Below, piece after piece: positions 41,700 to 41,845 of a DNA stretch of 41,845 nt. The position numbers were made by a program, and so were the translations under genes. This DNA comes from Nocardia abscessus NBRC 100374 (lineage in GTDB: Bacteria > Actinomycetota > Actinomycetes > Mycobacteriales > Mycobacteriaceae). Within the stretch, counting starts at the first letter, position 1; every line of letters begins with the position of its first letter. The notes under the pieces were generated by a model. That model was given only the letters and a program-made list of their open reading frames with translations. It was not told where the DNA came from and did no database searches. Location of the stretch: NCBI RefSeq assembly GCF_000308455.1, contig NZ_BAFP01000076.1, positions 1 to 41,845 on the forward strand. Reading direction: 5' to 3'.

Positions 41700-41845
41700 C
41701 GTCCGAGTGTCCCACCACCACCGCTGCGGCGGCTGGCTCCATCAGTGGGAAGGCCGGATGAGGCCACACAAGCGTCTTTACCTAGGAGCTGCGACCTTCG
41801 GCGCGAGTTGTGAGGAGCGTCCTGTCAGCACGGCGGCCGTGGTGA
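41700..41845. other. Upstream region of the leftward operon
   Basis: The 146 bases to the window edge should contain the promoter of the carnitine-acyltransferase-like gene. I see no clear -10/-35 pair, no strong repeat and no supported coding segment here. Confidence 0.3.

Overview
The window has the look of a high-GC actinomycete chromosome, most likely Nocardia or a close relative. The codon use, frequent GTG starts, FCD-type GntR and IclR regulators, modular type I PKS and actinobacterial Tn3/IS701 remnants all fit. The genus is inferred from style; no rRNA or taxonomic marker is present.

Region 1 (1-7.3 kb) is an aromatic-acid catabolic locus. A leftward set encodes a FAH-RraA fusion protein, an FCD-GntR regulator and an HpaE-like semialdehyde dehydrogenase cut by the window edge. 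A divergent rightward set encodes an MHS-family aromatic-acid transporter, broken by a one-base frameshift, and a MobA-like 3-hydroxybenzoate 4-monooxygenase. A convergent IclR regulator closes the locus. A GntR-type palindrome lies between the divergent genes. Two related 17-bp palindromes precede the monooxygenase and the iclR gene.

Region 2 (7.3-17.5 kb) is a decayed accessory zone. It holds fragments of an NtaA-type monooxygenase and an NmrA-like protein, two small coupled ORFs, a tyrosine recombinase, a frameshifted glycosyltransferase-like gene, a CHAT/TPR gene with an in-frame stop and no catalytic His, a frameshifted FAD-monooxygenase fragment, a truncated and doubly broken Tn3 transposase, a hypothetical gene, and a serine resolvase behind a repeat array that resembles a res site.

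Region 3 (17.5-34.95 kb) is a tightly coupled rightward biosynthetic operon in which every junction overlaps. Three type I PKS proteins (ACP-KS-AT-AT-DH0-KR0-ACP; KS-AT-DH-KR-ACP; KS-AT-ACP) are followed by a GST, a cytochrome P450 and a GNAT-like enzyme. There is no thioesterase. The first PKS has tandem AT domains and a dead reductive loop.

Region 4 (34.95-41.85 kb) begins with an IS701-type transposase remnant. A leftward operon of lower GC follows, in the order carnitine-acyltransferase-like protein (catalytic His replaced), MFS exporter, a PLP enzyme resembling the MppP/Ind4 L-arginine oxidases, and a D-2-hydroxyacid-dehydrogenase-like reductase lacking the canonical catalytic Arg and Glu. 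The PLP enzyme and reductase recall the Ind4/Ind5 pair of indolmycin biosynthesis, which makes a D-dehydroarginine.

Working hypothesis (inference): regions 3 and 4 form one biosynthetic locus joining a short polyketide to an arginine-derived unit. Release would be by an acyltransferase-type enzyme instead of a thioesterase.
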